The position numbers and the translations under genes were made by a program. From Chloroflexota bacterium (GTDB lineage Bacteria; Chloroflexota; Anaerolineae; Anaerolineales; Villigracilaceae), in assembly GCA_029782225.1 (NCBI GenBank), contig JAKOVF010000308.1, positions 46,170-110,169 of the forward strand: a stretch of 64,000 nt of DNA. The letters run 5' to 3'. The notes under the pieces are model-generated. The model searched no databases and was not told the origin of the DNA. It worked only from the letters and a program-made list of their open reading frames with translations. Shown here piece by piece: positions 19,266 to 27,316 of the stretch (positions are counted from its first letter, which is position 1; every line of letters begins with the position of its first letter).

Positions 19266-19422
19266 ATTTCTTCCTTCGAAAGAACCTGCTATTGACAATG
19301 AAAGCCATCACGGCGAATGCAATGGCGATGTAGGTAAATGCTTCCTGATTGGTGGACATCCCGATAATGAGGAAAACCATTCCAAGAACGAGGAAAGCAG
19401 GCGCAATTGATTTTCGGTTCAT
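19264..19422 (-). CDS. Small two-helix membrane protein (52 residues)
   Basis: Unrecognised small gene. The product starts MNRKSIAPAFLVLGMVFLII, continues with a short polar turn (GMSTNQEAF), a second hydrophobic segment (YIAIAFAVMAFIV) and a basic tail (RFFRRKK), so it should form a helical hairpin in the membrane with both ends in the cytoplasm. Support: continuous reading frame ending next to a terminator, and a promoter TTGATA-17-GATAAA (19431-19459) whose -10 is 8 bases before the ATG, as for other leaderless genes here. The function cannot be told. Confidence 0.55.
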   Translation of the reverse strand: MNRKSIAPAFLVLGMVFLIIGMSTNQEAFTYIAIAFAVMAFIVNSRFFRRKK

Positions 19423-19430
19423 CAGCTGTT

Positions 19431-19459
19431 TTTATCTCGCGAGTTAGATGCAGTATCAA
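19431..19459 (-). promoter_or_regulatory. Near-leaderless promoter of the small membrane protein
   Basis: Minus strand TTGATA (19454-19459), 17-base spacer, GATAAA (19431-19436), ATG at 19422. No Shine-Dalgarno sequence. Confidence 0.5.
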
Positions 19460-19567
19460 CCAGGACGCGGTCGCCATGGCTCTTCGGCACAGAAACAACC
19501 AGGAAAGCCACATCGGAGGCATTACCCCATGGATAATGCTCGGCATTTGCAGTGGATACAACTTCCA

Positions 19568-20947
19568 TCACTGGAGCACCTTCACTTCCGGGAAATGCAA
19601 CGCATCGAACACGCCGATTGTGTTGCCGTTCAAGGTTTCCTCGAAGAAGGCAACTAAATAGGAGTCCATGATCTTGACCATTTCCCTGCCATTGATCGGG
19701 CCCTTGAGTCCAAGCTGGGGCGCGATGGGGGAGAGCATGGGAAGGTCAGTGAAATCATAGTGACGTGTCCCTTGAATGGCTACAACGCCCAGGGGCTGCT
19801 GGGCCTTTGCATAAAATGGAAAGAACAACTGGTTGTTGCGGCTGTTTGTGTCTTCCGACCACACCTGTGAGAACATAAAGAAGGCTGGTTGCGACAGACC
19901 CTTCGATAGAACTTCAAGCGAAACCGGGCGCATGAAGGGATCCAGTCCCATAACAGCCTTGCAGCGCCGGTCCCTGCCGCAGAATTCGATAGCTGCGCCG
20001 CCGCCCGTAGAATGCCCGAAGACGCCGATGTGGTTGAAATCAAATGCAGAGTAGAACGAGCCTCTAATGTCGCTATTGCGAATGGCTAAGTAATCGAGCG
20101 TGTAGGCAATATCGCCAGCCCATTGGTCAACCAATTTGCGCGCCGCGATCTCGTATTCATCGGTTGGCGCGCCCTCGGGCAGGGCGGACGGGTTGTTCTG
20201 CGCAACCTGTCCATCTGGAAAAACTGTGACCATGGACCCATAAGTATGGTTGGGCGCCACGACCACGTATCCATGACTGGCAAGCTCGATGGCCTGAGCC
20301 GTATTTTGGGCCTCGAATCCGTTCCAGCCATGGGAGAAGACGATCACCGGAAAGCCATGCTCTCGTTTTACGATCGGCGCGTCCAGATAAGCTGGCGTTT
20401 TGACCAGCGAAAGGTGGTCCAGGAAAAACGATGGCATATGGAGATATGTCGAAATTGCCGGCGCAAAGACCTGTGATTGCGCCATCCACGGCGCTGGCTT
20501 GTCGTCGGGATGCGGCGTTGCGGGATACCACATCTGCACCATGAACTTGCGCGGCTCATCTTTACCAGAGTACAGTTCACGGCGCGATTCGTCTGTGAGC
20601 TGGAAGGAAGTTGTCCCCACCTGATAATTGCCGCTCGGTTTTGGGATGTGAGGGACAGGCAGCAGAATAGGCAAAGTCGTCGAAATGGCGAGCAGGATGA
20701 CGGTCAGGTAGGATGCGAGAGGCCGGATATCCCGCGTTGAGAATAACATTGTCAATGCACTGACAGCAAGCAACGCTGTCACAACGTAGAGCGGAATCAT
20801 CTGCCATCGATAACCTTCCAACAAAAAATGAATCTGTGTGATGACGAGCGCCAAGGCCGGCACGAGTCGAATCAAGGCCGGGCGCGGATGCGGCCAAAGG
20901 AGATACAGCCCCAGAAGAGCGGCGATGGTAATTTCAAGCGGGCGCAT
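19568..20947 (-). CDS. Membrane alpha/beta hydrolase, PAF-acetylhydrolase-like
   Basis: 459 residues from the ATG at 20947, which overlaps the upstream gene by 14 bases; a longer start (21004) would add repeat-free but unlikely residues. Four or five membrane helices (about 1-120) precede an alpha/beta hydrolase domain. It has FSHGWNGFEAQ (oxyanion loop), nucleophile Ser in GVFGHSTGGGAAIEFC, Asp in MGLDPFMRP and His in GTRHYDFTDLP, the layout of platelet-activating-factor acetylhydrolase / dienelactone-type esterases. The likely substrates are oxidised or short-chain phospholipids or polyesters (inference). The membrane part suggests action on lipids at the membrane. Probably co-transcribed with the DUF4013 gene. 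Confidence 0.82.
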   Translation of the reverse strand: MRPLEITIAALLGLYLLWPHPRPALIRLVPALALVITQIHFLLEGYRWQMIPLYVVTALLAVSALTMLFSTRDIRPLASYLTVILLAISTTLPILLPVPHIPKPSGNYQVGTTSFQLTDESRRELYSGKDEPRKFMVQMWYPATPHPDDKPAPWMAQSQVFAPAISTYLHMPSFFLDHLSLVKTPAYLDAPIVKREHGFPVIVFSHGWNGFEAQNTAQAIELASHGYVVVAPNHTYGSMVTVFPDGQVAQNNPSALPEGAPTDEYEIAARKLVDQWAGDIAYTLDYLAIRNSDIRGSFYSAFDFNHIGVFGHSTGGGAAIEFCGRDRRCKAVMGLDPFMRPVSLEVLSKGLSQPAFFMFSQVWSEDTNSRNNQLFFPFYAKAQQPLGVVAIQGTRHYDFTDLPMLSPIAPQLGLKGPINGREMVKIMDSYLVAFFEETLNGNTIGVFDALHFPEVKVLQ

Positions 20948-21689
20948 GTTCGACCTGAGGAACGGCTTTTCGCCCAATGGCGTAGGCCTTGGCGAAGAGC
21001 GCATTGAGGACCAGCATGAGATAGGCGGTGTAACCGAACATCAAAAATGGAATGATGCAGATCAACACGACTGTGATCATCGCAATCTGCATTGCAAGGC
21101 TGAAAACAAAGCCCGCAACCATGGTGAAGAGATAGGCCCCTATAAAATAACCCAGGCCTGCGCGGAAGATCGGCCACCATTCGCGCACCCGCAAGGCGGC
21201 TTCGAATGATTGCTGCGCGACCACGTGGGACTGTGCCGCGCCGGCAATCACGCCAAGTGGCAGCCCCAGGAGCATTGCCAGAAGGAAGACACCCATTCCT
21301 ATTTCGAACGTGACGAAGCCAAATGGCGAGATGGAATTCGGATCGCGCGGATTGGCAAGCGTAAGCAGGAATGGTGATGACATGAAGAAGACGAATCCGC
21401 AGCCCAGCAGGAGAAGAACCGGCAGCATATAGACAAGCTGGGCGGCGAAGAGGCGCGCGCCCTCCGTCAAAAGCTGACCCCACTCGATGCCCTGCCACTC
21501 GAGCATGGTCGGCTCTTTGTCTTCGTCGATGATCTGGCGCATGATGCGCGCACCGTAACCCAGGAGAATCAGCGTTGGGATGATGGGGATGATCATCGCT
21601 GCCAGCATAATGAGAGCAGCCAGCAGGAATTGTTTCCTTGCGAAAGCATCGCGAACGGGGAAGAGCAGGATCGGTTGAAAGTCGGTCAT
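20934..21689 (-). CDS. DUF4013 polytopic membrane protein
   Basis: 251 residues from the ATG at 21689. About five membrane helices; the conserved DUF4013 signature GYGARIMRQIIDEDKEPTML followed by EWQGIEWGQLLTEG at about 45-75, and the segment FRAGLGYFIGAYLFTMVAG near the end. Function of the family unknown; often in archaea and Chloroflexota next to lipid or transport genes. Its 3' end overlaps the hydrolase start by 14 bases, indicating translational coupling. The upstream hairpin at 21753-21781 separates it from the hemolysin-III gene. Confidence 0.75.
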   Translation of the reverse strand: MTDFQPILLFPVRDAFARKQFLLAALIMLAAMIIPIIPTLILLGYGARIMRQIIDEDKEPTMLEWQGIEWGQLLTEGARLFAAQLVYMLPVLLLLGCGFVFFMSSPFLLTLANPRDPNSISPFGFVTFEIGMGVFLLAMLLGLPLGVIAGAAQSHVVAQQSFEAALRVREWWPIFRAGLGYFIGAYLFTMVAGFVFSLAMQIAMITVVLICIIPFLMFGYTAYLMLVLNALFAKAYAIGRKAVPQVEHAPA

Positions 21690-21752
21690 GGGAAAGCCCC
21701 TTTGATTGGTTTGGAGTCCAACGACTATAGCGGTTCGGACTGTGCCGGATAA

Positions 21753-21781
21753 GAGCTCCAAAGTCGGGAGACTTTGGGCTC
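21753..21781 (-). terminator. Terminator/hairpin after the hemolysin III gene
   Basis: GAGCTCCAAAGTC / GACTTTGG-GCTC (21753-21765, 21770-21781), one bulge, just after the stop at 21785; no strong T-run. Confidence 0.5.
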
Positions 21782-21784
21782 CAA

Positions 21785-22432
21785 TCAGCCTACTGGGACG
21801 ATCAAAACCGTAATGGCGATGAAGTGTGCCAGTGCGGCAAGGATCACGAAAATATGCCAGACCTCATGAAAGCCAAAGACGCCGGGTTTGAAATTCATGA
21901 TCTTCGTCATGTAAACAATCGCACCGAGCGTATACATCACACCGCCAATGATCAGCCAGGCAAGTGTCCAGGGCGAGAGGGTTGCGACCATCTCACCAAT
22001 GGCGGCGAAACACAGCCAGCCCATGATGAGATAGATCACAGCATTCAGCCAGCGCGGCGACTTGATGACGAAAATCTTCGCCACAATGCCGATCAGCGCC
22101 AGGGACCAGATGATCGAGAGCAACCCCCATTTCCAGAATCCGCTAAAAGCATTGATGCAAATAGGGGTATAGGTGCCGGCAATCAGGAGATAAATCGCTG
22201 AGTGATCGATCTTACGCAGAATAATCAGCACTCTCTCTTTGGCGCGCACCATGTGATAGGCAGCGCTGGCCGAAAACATGCCAATCAGGCTCAGACCATA
22301 GATCAAAACGGAAATGATCTTGGCAGGGTTGGTCCATCCTATGATGAGAAGGACAGTGGAGCCAACGGCGGCGATAATCGCAGCGAAAAAGTGCGTGAGC
22401 CCGTTGACAGGTTCGCGAAGGTTCTTCAGCAT
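21785..22432 (-). CDS. Hemolysin III / YqfA (PAQR-type) membrane protein
   Basis: 215 residues, seven membrane helices. Family motifs: REPVNGLTHFFAAIIA (about 6-21), SASAAYHMV (about 55-63, Ser and His of the metal site), KIDHSAIYLLIAGTYTPI (about 75-92, Asp-His), and HEVWHIFVILAALAHF with His ligands near the C-terminus. The family shares a zinc site with eukaryotic progestin/adiponectin receptors and ceramidases; bacterial members help membrane-energy or lipid homeostasis. The start has the conserved N-terminus right after ATG. Single gene. Confidence 0.9.
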   Translation of the reverse strand: MLKNLREPVNGLTHFFAAIIAAVGSTVLLIIGWTNPAKIISVLIYGLSLIGMFSASAAYHMVRAKERVLIILRKIDHSAIYLLIAGTYTPICINAFSGFWKWGLLSIIWSLALIGIVAKIFVIKSPRWLNAVIYLIMGWLCFAAIGEMVATLSPWTLAWLIIGGVMYTLGAIVYMTKIMNFKPGVFGFHEVWHIFVILAALAHFIAITVLIVPVG

Positions 22433-22583
22433 AACGTCTCCCAGATCGTATTAGTGGCAATCATAATCAGCAGCGGATTTGATTTTACTTCAAATAATCA
22501 CATATCAAGCGGGTTCATCGCGATGCGATCTGCACAACTGAAATAGTTTCAATTTTGTGAACTGCCGTATGTAGTTGTTCCTG

Positions 22584-22589
22584 TACAAT
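22584..22589 (+). promoter_or_regulatory. -10 element of a leaderless promoter
   Basis: TACAAT 7 bases before the ATG at 22597; no convincing -35 element and no Shine-Dalgarno sequence. Confidence 0.4.
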
Positions 22590-22596
22590 AGACAGC

Positions 22597-24678
22597 ATGA
22601 TCCTATTCATTGTAAGCATCTTTCTTTCCGCTTTTCTGCTTTTCCAGGTCCAACCGATGGTTGCCAAATTCATTCTGCCCTGGTTTGGCGGAACACCTGC
22701 CGTATGGTCAACAACCATGCTGTTCTTTGAGGTTTTTCTGACCGGTGGGTATGCATATGCCTACTGGTTGATCGGACGTGTGAAGAGTTCGCGACAGGGA
22801 ATCATCCATATCATCCTGCTGGGAATTTCCCTTGCGCTGCTCCTCGGACTGGGAGTGGTATGGCCCTCCCCGGTCATGCCCGGCGCTGACTGGAAGCCCA
22901 CAAGTCTTGATTTTCCGGTCCTTCACATCCTGCTGCTGCTGACAGTTTCCGTGGGCCTGCCGTATTTCATGCTGGCCTCCAACGGACCGTTGATGCAGGC
23001 CTGGTTCAGCAGAATCTTTCCAGAGAAATCCTATGCCCGGTTGTATTCACTGTCTAACGCAGGCTCATTGCTGGGGCTCCTTGCCTATCCCGTTTTGATC
23101 GAGCCCGCGTTGACATTGAGATCGCAGGGCTGGACCTGGTCAATCGGCTTTTTCATTTTTGCCCTGCTGGCCGGCTCGGTTGGCTTGCGTGCAAAACAGA
23201 GAGATACGAATCCAGTGAGTGATTCGAAACTGGTAAGCAACCTTCCTGAGAAAAAACCATCAGCAGCATTAATGATCCTGTGGATTGCCCTGGGCGCGAT
23301 CGCGTCCGTCTTTTTGCTGGCTGTCACCAACCAGATCTCGCAGGAAGTGGCGGTGATCCCTTTCCTGTGGATTTTGCCGCTCGCAATCTATCTTTTTTCG
23401 TTCATCCTGGCATTTTCTGATGCACGTTGGTATCACCGCCGCCTGTATTCGGTTTTGTTTCTGCTTTCAAGCGGTGAGATGATCTGGTCACTTACGCAGG
23501 CTGGCTCACTGGACATCCTGTGGCAGATTGCTTCCTATTGCGTGCTCTTGTTCCTGGGCTGTATGATCTGCCACGGTGAGTTATATAAGCTGCGGCCCTC
23601 TGCCAGTCACCTGACGTCCTTTTATCTGATGGTTTCTGTCGGCGGGGCGATGGGCGGAGTATTTGTCAACCTGGTCGCGCCTTTCATCTTTACAGGCTAT
23701 TGGGAGCTTTACGTGGCATGGCTGATGATCTTGGCCATCTTTGCGCCCATCTTTCTCCCGCGTTGGTTTGCGCCTGAAGGCATGCAGGTGGCTTTGATGT
23801 TGATGGTGTTTGTGGCCGGGAGTGTCTTCTTTACGCTTCAGGGTGACCGCTACCAAAGCTCGCTTTTTGTGCGCAGGAACTTCTATGGCATCCTGCAGGT
23901 GCGTAATTGGCAGTCAACCTCTTCGGGGCAAACTGGATACATCATGATCCATGGCGCGACCGTTCACGGAATTCAGTATGCCTCGCCGGAGCGGCGTGAT
24001 AAGCCAACGACCTATTACGTTGAAGACAGCGGAGTTGGAATACTTCTGTCCAATCATCCCCGCAGGGGACACGGATTGCGAGTGGGCGTACTGGGTTTGG
24101 GGCTGGGCACGGTGGCGTCCTATGGCGAAGCGGGCGACTCTTATGTCATGTATGAAATCAATCCATCAGTCATTGACCTTGCTGAGGGCGAAGGCGGATA
24201 CTTTTCCTTTCTGCACGATAGCAAGGCAGCTATTACAGTTGTCCCCGGTGATGCGCGCATTTCGCTCGAACGGGAACTTGCGGCGGGTCAGCCCCAAAAT
24301 TTCGATGTGCTTGTCCTCGATACGTTCAGCAGCGATTCAATCCCCGTTCACCTGGTGACAAAAGAAGCGTTTGCAATCTATTTGCAGCATCTGGCCCCGG
24401 ATGGCGTGATCGCGGCACACATATCCAACCGAAACCTTGATCTTCAACCTGTCTTCTGGAAGATGGCGCAGGAATATCATCTTTCGATTGTGCGTGTGGA
24501 CCGCGCCGCCCAGGAAGATGACGACGGCTTTCCTTCGGAGTGGATCCTGTTGAGCCGTGACCCCACTCTATTTGAGATACCGGCCATACATTCTAAAGTC
24601 ATCTCACTGGAGAATTACTCCACGACGTTGAAGTTATGGACGGACGATTACAGCAACCTGTTTCAGATCCTGAAATAG
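22597..24678 (+). CDS. Membrane protein with spermidine-synthase-like domain
   Basis: 693 residues. About 10-12 membrane helices fill residues 1-420, interrupted by cytosolic loops. The C-terminal part (about 450-680) is a spermidine-synthase-like Rossmann domain: VGVLGLGLGTVASYGEAGDS (SAM/dcSAM motif I), YEINPSVIDLA, GDARISLERE, LVLDTFSSDSIPVHLVT. This fused architecture is common in Chloroflexota and Proteobacteria; the substrate is not known and it need not be a polyamine synthase. The -10 TACAAT lies 7 bases before the ATG without a ribosome site, so the mRNA may be leaderless. It meets the next gene tail to tail with 5 bases between. Confidence 0.85.
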   Translation: MILFIVSIFLSAFLLFQVQPMVAKFILPWFGGTPAVWSTTMLFFEVFLTGGYAYAYWLIGRVKSSRQGIIHIILLGISLALLLGLGVVWPSPVMPGADWKPTSLDFPVLHILLLLTVSVGLPYFMLASNGPLMQAWFSRIFPEKSYARLYSLSNAGSLLGLLAYPVLIEPALTLRSQGWTWSIGFFIFALLAGSVGLRAKQRDTNPVSDSKLVSNLPEKKPSAALMILWIALGAIASVFLLAVTNQISQEVAVIPFLWILPLAIYLFSFILAFSDARWYHRRLYSVLFLLSSGEMIWSLTQAGSLDILWQIASYCVLLFLGCMICHGELYKLRPSASHLTSFYLMVSVGGAMGGVFVNLVAPFIFTGYWELYVAWLMILAIFAPIFLPRWFAPEGMQVALMLMVFVAGSVFFTLQGDRYQSSLFVRRNFYGILQVRNWQSTSSGQTGYIMIHGATVHGIQYASPERRDKPTTYYVEDSGVGILLSNHPRRGHGLRVGVLGLGLGTVASYGEAGDSYVMYEINPSVIDLAEGEGGYFSFLHDSKAAITVVPGDARISLERELAAGQPQNFDVLVLDTFSSDSIPVHLVTKEAFAIYLQHLAPDGVIAAHISNRNLDLQPVFWKMAQEYHLSIVRVDRAAQEDDDGFPSEWILLSRDPTLFEIPAIHSKVISLENYSTTLKLWTDDYSNLFQILK

Positions 24679-24683
24679 AATAA

Positions 24684-25334
24684 TCAATCCCCAACTTTTG
24701 TCGCAAGCACGATCAACAGCAGGCTCGATTTCACTTCAATCTTTTGGATTTCCACCTGAAAGCCTGCCTGCTCGATTGGCTTCGCGGTATGCTCCAGAAG
24801 GATGTCGTCGAGACGGGGGGATTCTCCCGTGAAATGGAATACCCAGGCCAGGAAACGCTCGATCACTTTTCGACCCACATGCCACGCCACCGGCAGGACT
24901 ACAAGCCTGCCGCCGTTTAACAGGCATCGCCTGATCTCGGACAGCGTACGCGGGTCAAATATGTATTCTGAGGGGAATGTTGACACAACGGTGTGGAAGC
25001 TGTCCTTAGGAAACGGGAGATTTTGCGAGATGCCCCGCACAAGGTTGAGGTTGCTGTGACCGGCCTGTCGAAGGCGCCTTCTTGCAAGGTTCCCCATCGG
25101 TGCTGATTCATCCAGACCAACGGAAGCATATCCACGGTCACGGAGGACGCGCTGCAAATGCCCGGGGCCATGTCCCAGCTCGAGAACGTTCATCCCGTCT
25201 ATGAACGGAAGGATGGCATACACCCAGTCTTTCCAGCGGCCCAATGAAACGGTCGCAGCGACCAGGTCATACGTGAAGGCAAAGGGATGGTAAAGCAGGT
25301 AAAAGATCGCCCTCATCAGGCGGCGGATCAGCAT
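24684..25334 (-). CDS. Class I SAM-dependent methyltransferase
   Basis: 216 residues, Methyltransf_11 type. Motif I NVLELGHGPGHLQRVL (about 48-63), acidic end of strand 2 in SVGLDES, motif II/III region GISQNLPFPKDSFHTVVSTFP (about 103-123) and LNGGRLVVLP. N-terminal hydrophobic/amphipathic stretch (RAIFYLLYHPFAFTYDLVAA) suggests membrane attachment and a lipid or quinone-like substrate, by inference. Leaderless: promoter TTGCAT-16-TATAAA with the ATG six bases after the -10. Confidence 0.85.
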   Translation of the reverse strand: MLIRRLMRAIFYLLYHPFAFTYDLVAATVSLGRWKDWVYAILPFIDGMNVLELGHGPGHLQRVLRDRGYASVGLDESAPMGNLARRRLRQAGHSNLNLVRGISQNLPFPKDSFHTVVSTFPSEYIFDPRTLSEIRRCLLNGGRLVVLPVAWHVGRKVIERFLAWVFHFTGESPRLDDILLEHTAKPIEQAGFQVEIQKIEVKSSLLLIVLATKVGD

Positions 25335-25340
25335 AAGAGA

Positions 25341-25368
25341 TTTATACCCCGGCTGTTTGCCGATGCAA
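25341..25368 (-). promoter_or_regulatory. Leaderless promoter of the methyltransferase gene
   Basis: Minus strand TTGCAT (25363-25368), 16-base spacer, TATAAA (25341-25346), then TCTCTT and the ATG at 25334. No room for a ribosome site. Confidence 0.65.
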
Positions 25369-25377
25369 TAAACAAAA

Positions 25378-25405
25378 CAAGGGTTTGACGCCTGTCAAAC
25401 CCTTG
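25378..25405 (-). terminator. Terminator of the YtxH operon
   Basis: CAAGGGTTTGAC / GTCAAACCCTTG, a perfect 12-bp stem (25378-25389, 25394-25405) with a 4-base loop, 18 bases past the stop of the YtxH-like gene, followed on the minus strand by TTTTGTTT. Confidence 0.85.
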
Positions 25406-25422
25406 AGTCTTCTAAATTAGAG

Positions 25423-25773
25423 CTATGCAGCTGTACCGGTTTCGGTATCAGACTTTCGGGGCTTGCGGACAGCTTCCACCGCGCTCTTGCCGCGCTCACG
25501 CACTTCGTTGGCAAGATCTTCCGCACGGGCACGAGCTTCCTTCGCCAGTTCGTCGGCCCGCGTGCGGGCCTCAGCAGCGACCTGCTCAGCGCGGGCGAGG
25601 GCTTCCTCGGCGGTCACCTGCGCGCGGTCACGCAGTTCAATGGACTTGTCCTTGATCAAGGCGCGGGTTTCCTCGCCGGATTGGGGGGCAAATAAGAGAG
25701 CTACAATGGCGCCGGAAAGGCCGCCAACAATGAACCCAACCAGAAATGCACCAAATTCATCACGATCAGACAT
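25423..25773 (-). CDS. YtxH-like protein
   Basis: 116 residues. One membrane helix at about 8-28 (GAFLVGFIVGGLSGAIVALLF) followed by APQSGEETR, the YtxH hallmark. The rest is a long charged coiled coil of 11-residue-type repeats rich in Ala, Arg and Glu (AEEALARAEQVAAEARTRAD and on), ending in a basic tail. General-stress-type envelope protein of unknown mechanism. AAAGGAG lies 9 bases before the ATG. Second gene of a two-gene operon with the neighbouring membrane protein, ending at the terminator at 25378-25405. Confidence 0.82.
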   Translation of the reverse strand: MSDRDEFGAFLVGFIVGGLSGAIVALLFAPQSGEETRALIKDKSIELRDRAQVTAEEALARAEQVAAEARTRADELAKEARARAEDLANEVRERGKSAVEAVRKPRKSDTETGTAA

Positions 25774-25850
25774 GGTCTCTACTCCTTTATGAATGGTTTT
25801 CTTTGAAATCTTCTTCGAACTCTGAGATGATTGCTGAAGGCAGGCTTCGG

Positions 25851-26315
25851 TTACTTCCTGCGAATGCCCATTAATTCTAACATACGTTGCATTCCGGCCA
25901 GATAACCATTGAGTTTGATGACCGGCTCAACCACATTCTCGCCCAGGAACTCGGCAGTCCCTCGCAAGCTGTTGACAGTATCGCTCGTGGCATGGAGAAT
26001 CGGGCGGACCTCATTCTGAAGCAGATTGATCAGGCTTGCAAGCTGCACGATCAATACAACGAGCGCCACGCCAATCACCAGTGACTCCAGCGCCACAACG
26101 ATGATAAAGACATCACGGATGCGGTCCGTGGGGGTGGCGGGCTGGAGGAGGAAATAGATCGCGATGCCCAATAAAGCCAGCAGGACGACTATACCCACGA
26201 TGACCCAGGTGATAATCTGTCTGACCTTTTTGTCCTGTTCGGCCCGGGCTGCAAGTTCCTCAGGGCCTGGAGGTGGAGGTGTTACGGGTTGTTGAGGGGG
26301 AAGTGGCGTTGCCAT
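25851..26315 (-). CDS. Two-helix membrane protein, unknown function
   Basis: 154 residues. Pro-rich N-terminus (MATPLPPQQPVTPPPPGPEE), charged helix, first membrane helix IITWVIVGIVVLLALLGIAIYFLL (about 34-57), second helix FIIVVALESLVIGVALVVLIVQL (about 70-92), then a soluble helical C-terminus (LINLLQNEVRPILHATSDTV and on) like the DUF948-type coiled segments that accompany YtxH proteins. It lies 77 bases upstream of the YtxH gene on the same strand, which supports a joint envelope role. The -10 TATAAT is six bases before the ATG, so it is probably leaderless. Confidence 0.72.
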   Translation of the reverse strand: MATPLPPQQPVTPPPPGPEELAARAEQDKKVRQIITWVIVGIVVLLALLGIAIYFLLQPATPTDRIRDVFIIVVALESLVIGVALVVLIVQLASLINLLQNEVRPILHATSDTVNSLRGTAEFLGENVVEPVIKLNGYLAGMQRMLELMGIRRK

Positions 26316-26320
26316 AAAAA

Positions 26321-26350
26321 TATTATAGCATTTTTGCAGGCCATGAGTCT
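26321..26350 (-). promoter_or_regulatory. Leaderless promoter of the two-helix protein
   Basis: Minus strand TAGACT (26345-26350 region), 18-base spacer, TATAAT (26321-26326), ATTTTT, then ATG. The -10 adjoins a long-loop inverted repeat, AGCATTTTTGC (26327-26337) and GCAAAAATGCT (26374-26384). Confidence 0.5.
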
Positions 26351-26505
26351 AATCATTCTCCTGCCGAAACATAGCAAAAATGCTCGGGCTGAGGTTTTGT
26401 ACACCTGCTTAAACGAGAGCAAAGACAAAATAATACGTAACCGGCCATTGTCCGGCAGGAGTGAGTGTATTGAAGGTCCTGCAGAATGGATTGACGCCGA
26501 TGCGT

Positions 26506-27072
26506 TTACGCCAAACGCAATCGGCGCGCGAAGTGTAGGATCGGCCCTAACGTGGGTTCCAGGTAGCTTTGCGCCCTGAAAAGCAACAGGGTCGTAATGC
26601 CACCAATCACCGCGCCTGCAATCACGTCGCTTGGATAGTGCTCGCCGGTATACACTCGGGAAAAGGCTAGAAGTATGGCAATCAGACTGCCCGAGATACC
26701 CAGCGGACGCGAAGCCAGCAGCAGGGCCAAAGCGATTGCAAATCCAAAGGTGGCATGGTCACTGGGAAATGAAGGTTCTCGGGATGGAGGAAGAAGCAGG
26801 TTTGTTGCCAGTATCGTAAAGGGACGTGGGCGAGCCCAGACTCGAATAATGACCTGGTTGATGAGCAGGGCAAGCATAACACTCAAAATGGCAATAATGA
26901 CCATCCGCTGCCGATAAGCAGACATGGGATTCTGGCGTGACCCAAACCAAAGTACTACCAGCAGGCCAAAGAGCACGTAAGGTCCGTAAGTGCTGATAAA
27001 GATGAAAAACCCATCCACCGCGGCATTACTGCCCGCCAGATGATTGATTGCTTGAAATAAGGCGCTATCCAT
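26506..27072 (-). CDS. PAP2-family phosphatase (undecaprenyl-diphosphatase-like)
   Basis: 188 residues, five or six membrane helices. The three acid-phosphatase motifs are present: RVWARPRPF (about 75-83), PSREPSFPSDHATFG with the catalytic PSDH (about 93-107) and SRVYTGEHYPSDVIAG (about 138-153, catalytic His and Asp). BcrC-type enzymes recycle undecaprenyl pyrophosphate in the membrane; phosphatidic acid is the other option. GAAAGGAAAG precedes the ATG. Single gene; 27073-27316 upstream holds no gene I can support. Confidence 0.88.
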   Translation of the reverse strand: MDSALFQAINHLAGSNAAVDGFFIFISTYGPYVLFGLLVVLWFGSRQNPMSAYRQRMVIIAILSVMLALLINQVIIRVWARPRPFTILATNLLLPPSREPSFPSDHATFGFAIALALLLASRPLGISGSLIAILLAFSRVYTGEHYPSDVIAGAVIGGITTLLLFRAQSYLEPTLGPILHFARRLRLA

Positions 27073-27316
27073 CGCTTTCCTTTCTCAACGCGGCTGGGAT
27101 GTCATGATGCTGTGATGTATGTGTGGAGATGCAATCCATGGCCCAGGACTAACAAGTTGTGGCACTATAGCAAGTCAAGATGAATTCCTGATGAAGCCAA
27201 AGGGAATTTCCCACTTGACACTCCTGGTATCAACTGAGTCGTTAAAGGAACTCGCGCACGCCTGACGAACAGCATGCGCGAAAAAAAGCGAATCGACGTT
27301 AGGAGGAGGCGGAAGA

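Noticed and set aside
19289..19561. 90-codon minus-strand frame overlapping the small membrane protein
   Set aside because: Different frame from the small gene, with Trp/His/Cys-rich non-protein-like composition and no promoter at its start.
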